Assembly: GCA_947306845.1 (NCBI GenBank)
Contig: CAMZHP010000014.1
Location: 1 to 21,165 of the forward strand
Length of the DNA stretch: 21,165 nucleotides
Source of the DNA: an uncultured Prevotellaceae bacterium
Lineage (GTDB): Bacteria; Bacteroidota; Bacteroidia; Bacteroidales; Bacteroidaceae
Direction: 5' to 3'
The number at the start of each line of letters is the position of its first letter. Position 1 is the first letter of the stretch. A program made the position numbers and the translations under genes. The notes under the pieces were generated by a model, which was given only the letters and a program-made list of their open reading frames with translations, was not told where the DNA came from and did no database searches. Shown here piece by piece: positions 1 to 8,979 of this stretch.

Positions 1-114
1 TGGGAGGGAGAAAGTGAGCATGTTGTGGAATGGAGAGAGAAAATCGAGGTCACGGAAAGTATCAAATATCCCCATGGTGAACGACAGAACATCCATGTCG
101 GGTTAAAAATGTAA
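1..114 (+). CDS. C-terminal end of an unidentified protein (partial)
   Basis: An open frame enters from the left edge in frame 1 and runs 37 codons to a TAA at 112-114. It is rich in Glu, Lys and Arg, with no membrane segment and no motif I recognise. It reads in the same direction as the glycosyltransferase gene that starts 25 bases later, so it is probably the upstream gene of the same polysaccharide operon. The visible part is too short to assign a family. The reading frame itself is supported only by its openness and its co-directional spacing. Confidence 0.5.
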   Translation, partial: WEGESEHVVEWREKIEVTESIKYPHGERQNIHVGLKM

Positions 115-139
115 TTGTGTTTTCCTTTTATCGTTTGAT

Positions 140-1078
140 ATGCAAGCTAAAATATCTGTTATCATCCCTGTTTATAATGTAGAGAAATATGTCGGTCAGT
201 GCATAGAGTCGATACTTGCCCAGACCTTGCAGGATTTCGAAATTGTGATTGTGGATGACTGTTCGCCCGACGGTTCCATGCAAGTAGTCAGGAAATATTC
301 TGATGGAGACAGTCGCTTTCATATTGTCAGGCATGAGCGGAACATGGGCTTGATGCAGACTCGAAAGTCGGGTTACTCAGTGGCTAAAGGAGAGTATCTG
401 ATGTTTTGTGATAGTGATGACTTCTTGCCACCAAATGCGTTGGAGATACTCTACCAAAAGGTTGTTAGCTGTTCTGCTGATGTGGTTTCCGGTGACATGG
501 TGCTTTATTATCCCGATGATGGTCATGAGGAGATTCGCACTTCTTTGCTCAACTATGGTAGTGGAATGATAGCGGTTTATAAATCTCTGCTACTTTCAGA
601 ATATCATCATAATCTGTGTGGTAAGATTTTCAAGACATGCATCTTGCAGCGATATGAATACATTACGGTAGACAATTTCACTAGAGCCGAAGATGGATAT
701 CTTTTCTATCAAGTGATGGAGCATGTTTCAAAAGTGTTACACATGCATGAAAAGGTTTACTATTATCGGCAGAACATGCAGTCATCGACAAGAGTAAGAA
801 TGGGGAATAATGCCATCCGATCCATCTGTATGCTCAATCAGTTAAAGTTGCAGCTGGCCAAACGGTACCCCGAAATCACCAAATATGTTCGCATGAATGT
901 GGCCATCGTGATCAACTCTCTCTACAGTAGAGGCTATGGCAAGGATACTTCACTTGACAATTATGTTGACCTATTTGGACTACAATCCTATTCTACCTTG
1001 GGGAGTCTTTTCAGGTATGTACCTCTTAGCAAGGCTTGTAAGAATGCCGCTAAAAGAATAATTGCCGCAGTGAAATGA
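140..1078 (+). CDS. Family 2 glycosyltransferase (GT-A fold)
   Basis: The 312-residue protein probably transfers a sugar from a nucleotide-sugar donor onto a lipid-linked or growing surface polysaccharide at the cytoplasmic face of the inner membrane. The N-terminal 110 residues are a typical GT2 domain. They open with SVIIPVYNVEKYV, have the nucleotide-binding Asp pair in IVDD (residues 37-40), and carry the metal-binding DSDD motif at residues 91-94. A second half of about 200 residues with no clear membrane span probably sets acceptor specificity. The ATG at 140 sits directly before the first beta strand, which fixes the start. The gene is followed 34 bases later by the Stealth gene and is probably cotranscribed with it. 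Donor and acceptor cannot be read from the sequence. Confidence 0.9.
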   Translation: MQAKISVIIPVYNVEKYVGQCIESILAQTLQDFEIVIVDDCSPDGSMQVVRKYSDGDSRFHIVRHERNMGLMQTRKSGYSVAKGEYLMFCDSDDFLPPNALEILYQKVVSCSADVVSGDMVLYYPDDGHEEIRTSLLNYGSGMIAVYKSLLLSEYHHNLCGKIFKTCILQRYEYITVDNFTRAEDGYLFYQVMEHVSKVLHMHEKVYYYRQNMQSSTRVRMGNNAIRSICMLNQLKLQLAKRYPEITKYVRMNVAIVINSLYSRGYGKDTSLDNYVDLFGLQSYSTLGSLFRYVPLSKACKNAAKRIIAAVK

Positions 1079-1112
1079 ATGCTACTTCCGTTTTATCCCG
1101 AAAAAGCATAAG

Positions 1113-2138
1113 ATGAAACATCCTATCGATTTTGTAGTCACATGGCTCGACTCGTCTGACCCTGAATGGCAAAGACAATACAATGAATACAAAGGGGAAT
1201 CGCTTCATGGAGATAAATCTGATGCACGATTCCGTGATTGGGGCTTTTTTAAGTATTGGTTCCGTGCTGTGGAAACAAATGCCCCATGGGTCAATCGTGT
1301 GTTTCTCATTACCAACGGCACTGTGCCGAAATGGATCAAACGTGACCATCCAAAACTAGTTCTCGTCAATCACAAGGATTATATACCCTCCCAATTCCTA
1401 CCTACGTTCAACTCTTGCACCATCGAACTGCATATCAACAAAATCAAGGAACTTTCAGAGCATTTTGTCTATTTCAATGACGATTCCTACATCAACAATC
1501 CCATCACACCCGAGTATTATTTTGTTGATGGACTGCCTTGCGACAATAATGCGGAAACGTTTTTCAATACCACCATATATAACCCGCTCGACCGTTTTTT
1601 CATCAGAATTTCCATGTTTGTTGATATCTGTGTACTTAACAGACATTTTAACCGAAGTGAGGTGTGGAGGCAGTCGAAAAGAAGATGGTTGGGGAAACAT
1701 TTAGGCAATATGAGCCGGCTTACAAGCCTTTTCCTCATCCTCAATAAGTGGAAGATGTTTGTGGGGTTCAATTGGAAACATACCGAGCAGCCTTTCCTTA
1801 AGTCAGTAATGGATGAGGCATGGGAAAAAGAGCCTGGTATGCTTAATGAAAGCTGCACTCGCTTCAGGGAGGAAGTCACACTCAACCCTTACTTTTTTAG
1901 GTATTGGCAGTTCGCTTCCAACCGTTTTCATCCTGTAAAATTAGATGGAACAAGAAAATTCCGTACCACATGCAAGGATGTGCGTCATATCTGCCGTGCA
2001 TTGAAGGATGACCGAGTCAAATCACTTTGCATCAACGACACCCCACGATGTACGAACAAGGACTATGAGGAAGTGAAAGCAGCCCTTCTTCAGGCATTCA
2101 ATGAAAAATATCCTAATAAGTCTTCTTTTGAGCTATAG
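1113..2138 (+). CDS. Stealth-family sugar-phosphate transferase
   Basis: This 341-residue protein belongs to the Stealth family, whose members transfer hexose-1-phosphate units to build phosphodiester-linked capsule polymers; human GlcNAc-1-phosphotransferase shares the fold. The conserved blocks appear in order. CR1 is IDFVVTWLDSSDPEW at residues 5-19. CR2 runs from about residue 40 to 145, including RDWGFFKYWFRAVE and the YFNDDSYI block near 120-127. A CR3-like region with HTEQPF and the aromatic stretch PYFFRYW covers about 220-270. A short CR4-like CINDT lies at 306-310. The length is usual for bacterial members. It lies between a GT2 gene and a licD-like gene, which supports a role in surface glycan assembly. 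The sugar transferred is unknown. Confidence 0.9.
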   Translation: MKHPIDFVVTWLDSSDPEWQRQYNEYKGESLHGDKSDARFRDWGFFKYWFRAVETNAPWVNRVFLITNGTVPKWIKRDHPKLVLVNHKDYIPSQFLPTFNSCTIELHINKIKELSEHFVYFNDDSYINNPITPEYYFVDGLPCDNNAETFFNTTIYNPLDRFFIRISMFVDICVLNRHFNRSEVWRQSKRRWLGKHLGNMSRLTSLFLILNKWKMFVGFNWKHTEQPFLKSVMDEAWEKEPGMLNESCTRFREEVTLNPYFFRYWQFASNRFHPVKLDGTRKFRTTCKDVRHICRALKDDRVKSLCINDTPRCTNKDYEEVKAALLQAFNEKYPNKSSFEL

Positions 2139-2178
2139 AGGTGATTCAAGAATTATCAGATCCAAATAGATTATTGTC

Positions 2179-3129
2179 ATGAACATGCAAAAAGAAACCC
2201 GGAAAGGCTATGTCATATCTGAAAATATGAAGAAGGTATGGAATTTACAGCTGCAATTGGTCCGGAAACTGTTGGAGGTGTGCGATAAATACGGCCTGCG
2301 GGTGTGGGCGGAGGGGGGAACACTCCTTGGCGCCATTAGGGAGAAAGGATATATCCCTTGGGATGACGACATTGACATGGCCATGCTGAGGCCCGACTAC
2401 GATAAGTTTCAGGAGATAGCGGCCAAGGAGTTCGGAAAACCCTATTTCATACAAAATGGCTATACTGACGATTATGCCAATGGCATGACGAAGATAAGGG
2501 TTGATGGGACAACGGCCATCCTTGACCATAATAATATATGCTATACACGACATCAGGGTATATTCATCGACATATTTCCTCTTGATGCTGTGCCAGACAA
2601 TCCCGATGACCTCGACCGCCTGATGGTAGAGGCCAAACGCATCATCCGCCCGTTGAAATACTATTATGGAGGTAGCTACTCCATTTTTCATCCTCAAATT
2701 TTGATGCGTACGCTGAGGGGCGCTTATTTAGTGAAGACACAGGGAAGGGGGGCTGTTTACAAGAAATATGAAGACTTGTTCAGGAAATTCAAGATAGAGG
2801 ATAATGCTAACGTATCACCACATGCATGGTATTATGACCTCAAGCATTATGGGAGAGACAAACATTGGTTTGATGGCACGCTGTGGATGCCTTTTGAGGA
2901 TATAATGATGCCTGTGCCGTCTGGTTACCATGAAATTCTCACCGTTCAATACGGAGACTATATGACCCCAGTGAAGGCCCCCACCATTCATGGAGATTTT
3001 TTGGTGTTGGATACAGAGAGGCCTTATCAGGATTATTTGCCAAAATTAAAAAAGCAACATCGGTGGGATGCGTGGAAGCATCGCCGAGATTTGATTTGTC
3101 GCTTGATGGGCTTGAAAAAGCAGAAATAA
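2179..3129 (+). CDS. LicD-family phosphotransferase
   Basis: This 316-residue LicD/fukutin-type nucleotidyltransferase-fold protein is predicted to move a phosphate-linked group from a CDP- or other nucleotide-activated donor onto a glycan. Phosphocholine is the donor group in Haemophilus and Streptococcus LicD. Ribitol-5-phosphate is the group for the eukaryotic relatives fukutin and FKRP. The diagnostic core lies at residues 46-67: GGTLLGAIREKGYIPW followed by DDDID, the metal-binding Asp cluster at about 62-66. A C-terminal basic stretch may contact membrane lipid. The start ATG at 2179 is followed by a second ATG two codons later. The gene lies 40 bases after the Stealth gene and ends 41 bases from the convergent rodA stop. 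No choline-kinase or choline-uptake gene is nearby, so the transferred group is undetermined. Confidence 0.88.
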   Translation: MNMQKETRKGYVISENMKKVWNLQLQLVRKLLEVCDKYGLRVWAEGGTLLGAIREKGYIPWDDDIDMAMLRPDYDKFQEIAAKEFGKPYFIQNGYTDDYANGMTKIRVDGTTAILDHNNICYTRHQGIFIDIFPLDAVPDNPDDLDRLMVEAKRIIRPLKYYYGGSYSIFHPQILMRTLRGAYLVKTQGRGAVYKKYEDLFRKFKIEDNANVSPHAWYYDLKHYGRDKHWFDGTLWMPFEDIMMPVPSGYHEILTVQYGDYMTPVKAPTIHGDFLVLDTERPYQDYLPKLKKQHRWDAWKHRRDLICRLMGLKKQK

Positions 3130-3170
3130 CCAACTATTTGCTTAGTCAAAAGAATGAATGCCGCAGCCTG

Positions 3171-4640
3171 TCATTTCCTGATGAGGTTGCGGCTGGCATC
3201 AATGCGCAGGAAAATAAAGAGCAGCAAGGTGAAGCCCCACAGTGAACTGCCTCCATAACTGAAGAATGGCAGTGGAATACCGATGACAGGTGTCAGTCCC
3301 AGTACCATGCCCACATTGATGAAGACATGGAAGAGAAAGATACTTAGCACGCAGTAACCATAGACCCTTCCGAATTTGAATGGTTGTCGCTCTGCTAAAA
3401 CGATGAGCCTAAGAATAAGGGCGAGAAACAGCAGCAGTACGCCTGCGGAACCTAAAAAACCTTCTTCCTCGCCTACGGTGCAGAAAATGAAGTCGGTGTC
3501 TTGCTCGGGCACAAACTTCAGTTTGGTCTGGGTGCCATTGAGAAAGCCCTTGCCGCGTAGACCGCCAGAGCCGATGGCAATCTCACTCTGGTGAACGTTG
3601 TATCCGGCTCCTGAATTGTCATCTTCAAGTCCGAGCAGCACGTTGATACGCTCTCGCTGATAGGGCTTGGCCACATTGTTGAGCATGAAACTGGCAGAGT
3701 AGAAGAAGATGATGGAGCCCAGAGAGAACAATGCGATATACAAATAGTTGCCCACACGGCTGCTCAGTCCCTGATACATGAAGTATCCGATGAGGAGGGC
3801 GCAGACAAACAACTGTACCCATACGATGTCGAACGGTATTACATATTCAGAGAACAAAAGGAATATGAGGGTCACGCTGATGGTGAAGCCTGCCAGTTGC
3901 ATCGCCTTCCGCTTGTCGTTGCAGTAGATGTAAACCATGCCAGCAGAAAACAGCTGGATGAGGAGAAGCACCACGAACTTTCCTGTTGAGGTGGGGGTAT
4001 CCCATAGTGGTACCTGCTCATAGCGGATACCCACTACAAAATAGAGCACCAGTGCCACGCCTGTGAAGAGGATGCTGCCTGGCATGCCCTCACGGTAGAA
4101 CATGAGGAAGAAAGCCAGATAAACCAATGCGGAGCCTGTCTCGTTTTGCAGCACGATGCATGCCATCGGAAGCATCACGATGGCGCATGAGAGCAAGAAG
4201 TCGCGCAGTCGGTGGATGTTGAAACCGTAGGTACTCATAAACTTGCTGATGGCGAGTGCCGTGGCAAACTTGGCAAACTCGGCAGGCTGCACGCGAAGCG
4301 GCCCCAGCACGAGCCAGGAGCGGGATCCTTTAATGCTCACCGGGTTGAAGATGGTGGCAAAGAGAAGCAGCACCATCAGTCCGTAAAGGGCATAAGCAAA
4401 GGTGTCATAATAACGGTCGTCGAGCATCAGTACGACAAATGCCAGACAGATAGAGGTGCCTATCCAGACAATCTGCATTCCTGAGCGTGTGGACAGGCTG
4501 AACACGTCGGGCTCACTGAAAGAATAGCTCGCCCCGCACACGCTCATCCAGCCAAAGATGAGGAGTGCCACATAGATGCCCATCGTCCACCAATCGAGTG
4601 AACGAAGGACGCTGGGTTGGTTATCTGTCTTTTGTGCCAT
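3171..4640 (-). CDS. rodA: RodA, SEDS-family peptidoglycan glycosyltransferase
   Basis: This polytopic membrane protein of the SEDS family polymerises lipid II during lateral wall growth and works with the class B PBP encoded just upstream. It has about ten or more hydrophobic spans. Family blocks include SRSWLVLGPLRVQPAEFAK (residues 106-124), LQNETGSALVY, GYNVHQSEIAIGSGGLRGKG, and FVPEQDTDFIF, where Asp383 aligns with the essential Asp262 of E. coli RodA. The C-terminal GIPLPFFSYGGSS block is intact. At 489 residues it is more than 100 longer than E. coli RodA. The extra hydrophobic segments lie in the middle (about 195-320), as in other Bacteroidota. Its ATG at 4640 lies inside the end of the PBP2 gene, giving a 20-base overlap and probable translational coupling. 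Confidence 0.95.
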   Translation of the reverse strand: MAQKTDNQPSVLRSLDWWTMGIYVALLIFGWMSVCGASYSFSEPDVFSLSTRSGMQIVWIGTSICLAFVVLMLDDRYYDTFAYALYGLMVLLLFATIFNPVSIKGSRSWLVLGPLRVQPAEFAKFATALAISKFMSTYGFNIHRLRDFLLSCAIVMLPMACIVLQNETGSALVYLAFFLMFYREGMPGSILFTGVALVLYFVVGIRYEQVPLWDTPTSTGKFVVLLLIQLFSAGMVYIYCNDKRKAMQLAGFTISVTLIFLLFSEYVIPFDIVWVQLFVCALLIGYFMYQGLSSRVGNYLYIALFSLGSIIFFYSASFMLNNVAKPYQRERINVLLGLEDDNSGAGYNVHQSEIAIGSGGLRGKGFLNGTQTKLKFVPEQDTDFIFCTVGEEEGFLGSAGVLLLFLALILRLIVLAERQPFKFGRVYGYCVLSIFLFHVFINVGMVLGLTPVIGIPLPFFSYGGSSLWGFTLLLFIFLRIDASRNLIRK

Positions 4641-6471
4641 ACTTCAGATGCTGACTTTGTATCCTTGCTGCCTGGCGCATTGAGCTTTCTGACAATTCGC
4701 CCTTGATGTATTGCTCCATCATCAGCGAACCGATAGGCACACCGAAGGTGGCACCGAAACCACCATTCTCCACATAAACGCTGATGGCAATCTTAGGTTC
4801 ATTCATCGGTGCGAAACCCATGAACACGGAGTGGTCACGGCCACGGTTTTGTGCCGTTCCTGTCTTTCCGCACACTTCATAGTCGCGACGGTTGGCACTG
4901 CGGCAAGTGCCTCCTGTGACGGCTCGCCTCATACCTCTCACCACCAGGTCGTATGCCTGACGGTTGGCTTTGGTGTATTTCTTGTTGGTATAGAGAGTAT
5001 CGATAGCTTGTCCTTCAATTTCTTTCACCACATGTGGGGTGATGAACCATCCTCGGTTGGCAATGGTGGCACCAAGGTTGGCGATTTGAAGGGGTGTGAG
5101 CGTCACCTCTCCTTGTCCGATGGCGATACTGATGACACCCAGTGCGTTCCAGTTGCGCTTGAAAGCCTTGTCGTAGTAGGTGCCATTGGGAATCATGCCG
5201 CGTTTCTCATTGGGGAGATCCACACCCAGTTTATAACCGAAGCCCATGCTCACCATATAGTCGCGCCAGATGTCCATGGAAGCCTGCAAAGTGGGATATT
5301 TCTCGCGGTTGTTGAGCATATAGTAGAGTCCCCAGCAAAAGAAACCATTGCATGAGGTACCGATGGCGGGAATCAGGTTGAGTGGAGAAGGATGTCCGTG
5401 GCATCCCACTTTCATACCTCGAGTGACAAATCCGCGGTGGCAGGGATATTTTGTGGTAGAATCGATGACTCCCTCTGTGAGGAAGGTGAGTGCCTGACTG
5501 GTTTTGAAGGTGGAGCCTGGGGGGTATTGTCCCATGATGGCACGGTTGAGCAATGGCTTGGATGGGTCTTTCTGCAGAGCAAGATGGTTTTTGCCGCGTT
5601 GGCGGCCTACCATGATGCGGGGGTCATAGCTGGGTGATGAAACCATGCAGAGAATCTCACCAGTGGAAGGCTCAATGGCCACGATGCTCCCCAGCTTGCC
5701 TTCCAACAGACGCTCGCCCAAACGTTGGAGCTCGATGTCGATACCTAGGGTGAGCTTCTTGCCTGGCACGGGCTTGGTGTCGAACTTCCCGTTTTGGAAA
5801 TTGCCTTGTATGCGGCCATAGTTGTCGCGGAGCAGGATTTTCACACCCTTTGTACCTCTTAGCTCCTTCTCATACGAGCGTTCCACGCCTACCTTGCCGA
5901 TATAGTCGCCTGGTTGGTAGTACTCATCTTCCTTAATATCATCGGGCGACACCTCGGCGACATCACCCAAAAGCAAGGCGGCATTGGGGTACTCATATTG
6001 GCGGATGCTGCGGCGTTGGATATAAAAACCAGGAAACTTATATGCTTTCTCTTGAAAGACGCTGAACTCCTGATCAGAGAGCTGCGACATGAACAGTTGT
6101 TGGGTATAGCTGGAATAACCAGGGTTCTTGCTTCGGTCCTGAATGTCGCTCATGCGCTTGACAAAATACTCGCGAGTGATATTGAGGGCCTTGCATAGTT
6201 CGGTGGTGTCGAGCCGTGAGCGCTGTTCATTGACAATCACCATGATGTCGTAGGAGGGCTGGTTGAAGACAAGTGTCTTGCCATTGCGGTCGTAGATGAT
6301 GCCACGGGATGGGAATTCCACCTTTTTGAGAAAGGCATTGCTGTCGGCATTCTTCTTATAGTCATCACTCATGATCTGGAGTGTGAACAGACGGATGATA
6401 TAGATGGCCACTATGGCTATGGCCACCCCGGCAATGACATACTGTCGTTTGTCCAGTTCGTAATCCTTCAT
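4621..6471 (-). CDS. mrdA: Penicillin-binding protein 2 (elongation transpeptidase)
   Basis: This 616-residue class B PBP cross-links new peptidoglycan in the periplasm as the partner of RodA. One N-terminal membrane anchor spans about residues 11-33. The pedestal domain follows, with FPSRGIIYDRNGKTL at 53-67. The transpeptidase domain carries all three active-site motifs: STFK with the nucleophile Ser320, SCN at 373-375 and KTG at 536-538 (CGKTGTAQNRG). The sequence PPGSTFKT is typical of PBP2. The length is normal. The gene begins 38 bases after mreD and overlaps rodA by 20 bases at its end. It is a beta-lactam target by family membership. Nothing looks truncated or frameshifted. Confidence 0.96.
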   Translation of the reverse strand: MKDYELDKRQYVIAGVAIAIVAIYIIRLFTLQIMSDDYKKNADSNAFLKKVEFPSRGIIYDRNGKTLVFNQPSYDIMVIVNEQRSRLDTTELCKALNITREYFVKRMSDIQDRSKNPGYSSYTQQLFMSQLSDQEFSVFQEKAYKFPGFYIQRRSIRQYEYPNAALLLGDVAEVSPDDIKEDEYYQPGDYIGKVGVERSYEKELRGTKGVKILLRDNYGRIQGNFQNGKFDTKPVPGKKLTLGIDIELQRLGERLLEGKLGSIVAIEPSTGEILCMVSSPSYDPRIMVGRQRGKNHLALQKDPSKPLLNRAIMGQYPPGSTFKTSQALTFLTEGVIDSTTKYPCHRGFVTRGMKVGCHGHPSPLNLIPAIGTSCNGFFCWGLYYMLNNREKYPTLQASMDIWRDYMVSMGFGYKLGVDLPNEKRGMIPNGTYYDKAFKRNWNALGVISIAIGQGEVTLTPLQIANLGATIANRGWFITPHVVKEIEGQAIDTLYTNKKYTKANRQAYDLVVRGMRRAVTGGTCRSANRRDYEVCGKTGTAQNRGRDHSVFMGFAPMNEPKIAISVYVENGGFGATFGVPIGSLMMEQYIKGELSESSMRQAARIQSQHLKYGTKDR

Positions 6472-6509
6472 GTTGCAGTTCCAATCAATGATAAATCTAG
6501 CCCTTGGCG

Positions 6510-7013
6510 TTATTTCCTATGTGTCAGACGGTCGATGGCTAAGACAAGCAACACGGTGACAAAGGTACTGCCCAAAACACAGGAGAGCCATTTCCAGCCG
6601 TTGGCGAGGGTGAGCATCTCAAGTGTGTAAAAGATGACGCAATAAGCGGTCACCAACACAATGGTATAGTTGATAAATGATCTGGTGCCCAGTGTTTCAG
6701 AAGATGGTATGAACGAGTCATCGCCTTCGCGTGACATGAACAGCTCGAGCAGGTAGGGCTGCACCATGGCAGCTGCTGTCATGGCTGCCGCAGTCACTCC
6801 TGGTGTGTTGGAAAACATGTCGAGGGTCAGTCCCATGGCAAATGACAGTATCAGAGTAAGCCATCTTGGCATCCCTTTGCGCATGGTCAGCACAAACCAT
6901 AGATAGAACATGGGCAGTGCGCAACCGAACAAAAGGCAATGGTTGAGTACAAACACCTGTATCGCACAGATGGCTATGAAGAGTAGGGGGATCCTGATGA
7001 CATCGTTGTTCAT
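6510..7013 (-). CDS. mreD: MreD, rod-shape membrane protein
   Basis: This 167-residue integral membrane protein is probably MreD, the small polytopic partner of MreC in the elongasome. MreD sequences diverge strongly, so the call rests on size, hydrophobicity and position. Five or six hydrophobic spans are visible, and the motif LTLDMFSNTPGVTAAAMT (about residues 62-79) resembles the more conserved part of Bacteroidota MreD. The gene begins four bases after the mreC stop and is followed by PBP2 and rodA, the canonical order. The start ATG at 7013 is the only one that keeps the first membrane span whole. Confidence 0.88.
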   Translation of the reverse strand: MNNDVIRIPLLFIAICAIQVFVLNHCLLFGCALPMFYLWFVLTMRKGMPRWLTLILSFAMGLTLDMFSNTPGVTAAAMTAAAMVQPYLLELFMSREGDDSFIPSSETLGTRSFINYTIVLVTAYCVIFYTLEMLTLANGWKWLSCVLGSTFVTVLLVLAIDRLTHRK

Positions 7014-7017
7014 AAGC

Positions 7018-7887
7018 CTACTTTTTCTGGGGGTTCAGCGAATCGGTGGCTTCGCGCAACAATTCTAGGCGTTCCCTTACAGCTGCATCGTCAATGACAC
7101 ACACGTCGCGTAGGTTGCCAAAGTCAGTGGACAATGAAATCTGGAGCTTGTAGGACAGACCATCATCAGAGTCTCCTTTCTTCAGAATTTTTCCCACGAG
7201 TATTCCTTCGGGGAACATCGATGAGTAGCCACTTGTTACGATGGTGTCGCCGATTTCAAACTCTGCATGGCGGGGTATATCGTCAACATAAGCAATGTTG
7301 GAAGTACCGCCGTTCCAATGCAGGTATCCGAAATAGCCTCTTCCCTTGATGGCGCAGCTGATGTTGGAATGGGTGCTGAGCACGGGTATGACTACCGCAT
7401 AGTGCCCAGAGGCCATGTAGACCACGCCCACCACTCCGTTGCCGCATGCCACTCCCATGTCCTCGTGCACACCGTCATAACGGCCTTTGTCGATGGTGAT
7501 GAAATTGTCTGACTTGTTGATGGAGTTGCTGATGACCCGCGCCTGAATTAGTTTGTACTGGCGCAGCAACGGCATTTCTCCTTCATACATGTAACTGGAG
7601 TCACGCTTCATGCGCTCGTCAATCAACTGTGAGCGTAATATGGCTACTTCACGCTCCAATATCAGGTTCCTCTTGGTGAGCTGTTGGTTGACAGTACCCT
7701 GCCCCAGGAAAGAGCTGAACTTGGAGTCAGCCTCGTAGGACAGACCTGCTATATAGTTGGCAGAGGAAAACCATACGCTACCGTGGTAGCTGTTGTACTG
7801 AAACATCAGCAGCATGCTCACCACTTCGAGTATCACGAAGACAAACCAGTAGTTGTATTTCTTGAGAAACGCTACAAGATCGCGCAT
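7018..7887 (-). CDS. mreC: MreC, rod-shape scaffold protein
   Basis: This 289-residue protein links cytoplasmic MreB filaments to the periplasmic wall synthase and activates PBP2/RodA in characterised species. It has a short cytoplasmic N-terminus, one membrane span at about residues 11-32, a predicted coiled coil at about 60-110, and then the two beta-barrel domains. Typical features are the VISNSINKSDNFITIDKG block, GVACGNGVVGVVY, and SGYSSMFPEGILVGKI near residue 220-235. The ATG at 7887 lies 10 bases after the mreB stop, consistent with a single transcript. Length and order match Bacteroidota MreC, and nothing is unusual. Confidence 0.95.
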   Translation of the reverse strand: MRDLVAFLKKYNYWFVFVILEVVSMLLMFQYNSYHGSVWFSSANYIAGLSYEADSKFSSFLGQGTVNQQLTKRNLILEREVAILRSQLIDERMKRDSSYMYEGEMPLLRQYKLIQARVISNSINKSDNFITIDKGRYDGVHEDMGVACGNGVVGVVYMASGHYAVVIPVLSTHSNISCAIKGRGYFGYLHWNGGTSNIAYVDDIPRHAEFEIGDTIVTSGYSSMFPEGILVGKILKKGDSDDGLSYKLQISLSTDFGNLRDVCVIDDAAVRERLELLREATDSLNPQKK

Positions 7888-7897
7888 GGTGTATTCC

Positions 7898-8920
7898 TTA
7901 TCTCATCAGGAACGAATATCTCTCTACGTTCTTGAGGGCCACACCAGCTCCTTTGGCTACGCTGTGAAGCGGGTCTTCTGCGATGTGGAAGGGAATCTGG
8001 ATTTTGTCGTGGAGTCGTTTGTCAAGGCCACGGAGCAGGGCGCCACCGCCAGTGAGGTAGATGCCGTTGTGTACGATGTCGGCATACAGCTCTGGTGGTG
8101 TCTTCTCCAATGCGGAGAGCACGGCGTTCTCTATCTTTGCCACGGTCTTGTCCAGACAGTGAGCAATTTCTTGATAGCACACCGGCACTTCCATTGGGAG
8201 GGCTGTGATGCGGTTCGGGCCATGTACGATATAATCTTCCGGAGCCTCGTCACCCAAGTCGGTCAGTGCGGAACCCACATGTATCTTGATTCGTTCAGCC
8301 ATGCGCTCTCCCACTTTCAGGTTGTGCTGGCGACTCATGTAGTCCTGAATGTCGGCGGTCAGGTCATCTCCTGCGATGCGGATGGAATTGTTGGATACGA
8401 TGCCACCAAGTGAGATGACGGCAATCTCGGTGCTGCCGCCGCCTATATCAACAATCATGTTGCCCTCAGGAGCCTCGACGTCGATACCGATGCCTATGGC
8501 TGCTGCCATTGGCTCGAAAATCAGGTAGACGTCACGGCCATCGGCATGCTCGGCGGAGTCGCGCACGGCACGAAGTTCCACCTCTGTCGAACCGGAGGGA
8601 ACGCCGATCACCATGCGAAGTGAAGGAGAGAAAAAGCGGTTGCCGGTATGCACCATTTTGATCAAACCGCGCATCATCTGCTCACAGGCGGAAAAATCGG
8701 CAATCACACCGTCGCGAAGTGGGCGGACGGTACGTATGTTGTCATGTGTCTTCTCATACATCAGTTTGGCTTTCTCGCCAACAGCCAGCATCTTATCGGT
8801 GCGGCGGTCTAGAGCCACGACTGATGGCTCGTCCACCACAATCTTGTCATCGCTGATGATGATGGTATTGGCGGTGCCAAGGTCCATGGCTATCTCACGG
8901 ATAAATGAAAAAAATCCCAT
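7898..8920 (-). CDS. mreB: MreB, actin-like rod-shape protein
   Basis: MreB is the bacterial actin homologue that forms membrane-bound filaments and guides lateral wall synthesis. The chosen start gives 340 residues beginning MGFFSFIREIAMDLGTANT, which matches MreB proteins. An in-frame ATG 22 codons earlier (8986) would add a basic tail atypical of the family and is not preferred. The actin-fold nucleotide motifs are all present: phosphate-1 DLGTANT (13-19), phosphate-2 DIGGGSTE (158-165) and the adenosine motif LTGGGALLRG (289-298). The short hydrophobic and amphipathic N-terminus fits membrane attachment. It follows the purH stop by 87 bases, a gap that contains an inverted repeat, and leads mreCD, mrdA and rodA. 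I see no separate TAnnTTTG promoter in that gap. Confidence 0.97.
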   Translation of the reverse strand: MGFFSFIREIAMDLGTANTIIISDDKIVVDEPSVVALDRRTDKMLAVGEKAKLMYEKTHDNIRTVRPLRDGVIADFSACEQMMRGLIKMVHTGNRFFSPSLRMVIGVPSGSTEVELRAVRDSAEHADGRDVYLIFEPMAAAIGIGIDVEAPEGNMIVDIGGGSTEIAVISLGGIVSNNSIRIAGDDLTADIQDYMSRQHNLKVGERMAERIKIHVGSALTDLGDEAPEDYIVHGPNRITALPMEVPVCYQEIAHCLDKTVAKIENAVLSALEKTPPELYADIVHNGIYLTGGGALLRGLDKRLHDKIQIPFHIAEDPLHSVAKGAGVALKNVERYSFLMR

Positions 8921-8979
8921 TTCTTTTGAGCTAAAGTTTCTTTCTTTTAGTTTTGAATGTCGTCTCAGGATCGAAAAGC

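Noticed and set aside
3110..3121. gctt-gaaa-aagc mini hairpin near the end of the LicD gene
   Set aside because: Only four base pairs and inside the coding sequence; no U tract follows, so it is not a credible terminator.
4711..5355. Long plus-strand ORF (214 codons) inside the PBP2 gene
   Set aside because: It is antisense to a region with intact PBP2 active-site motifs, has no recognisable domain, and is Cys/His/Ser-rich as expected from a shadow frame.
7853..8413. Plus-strand ORF (186 codons) antisense to mreB and mreC
   Set aside because: Crosses two well-supported genes and shows no family motif.
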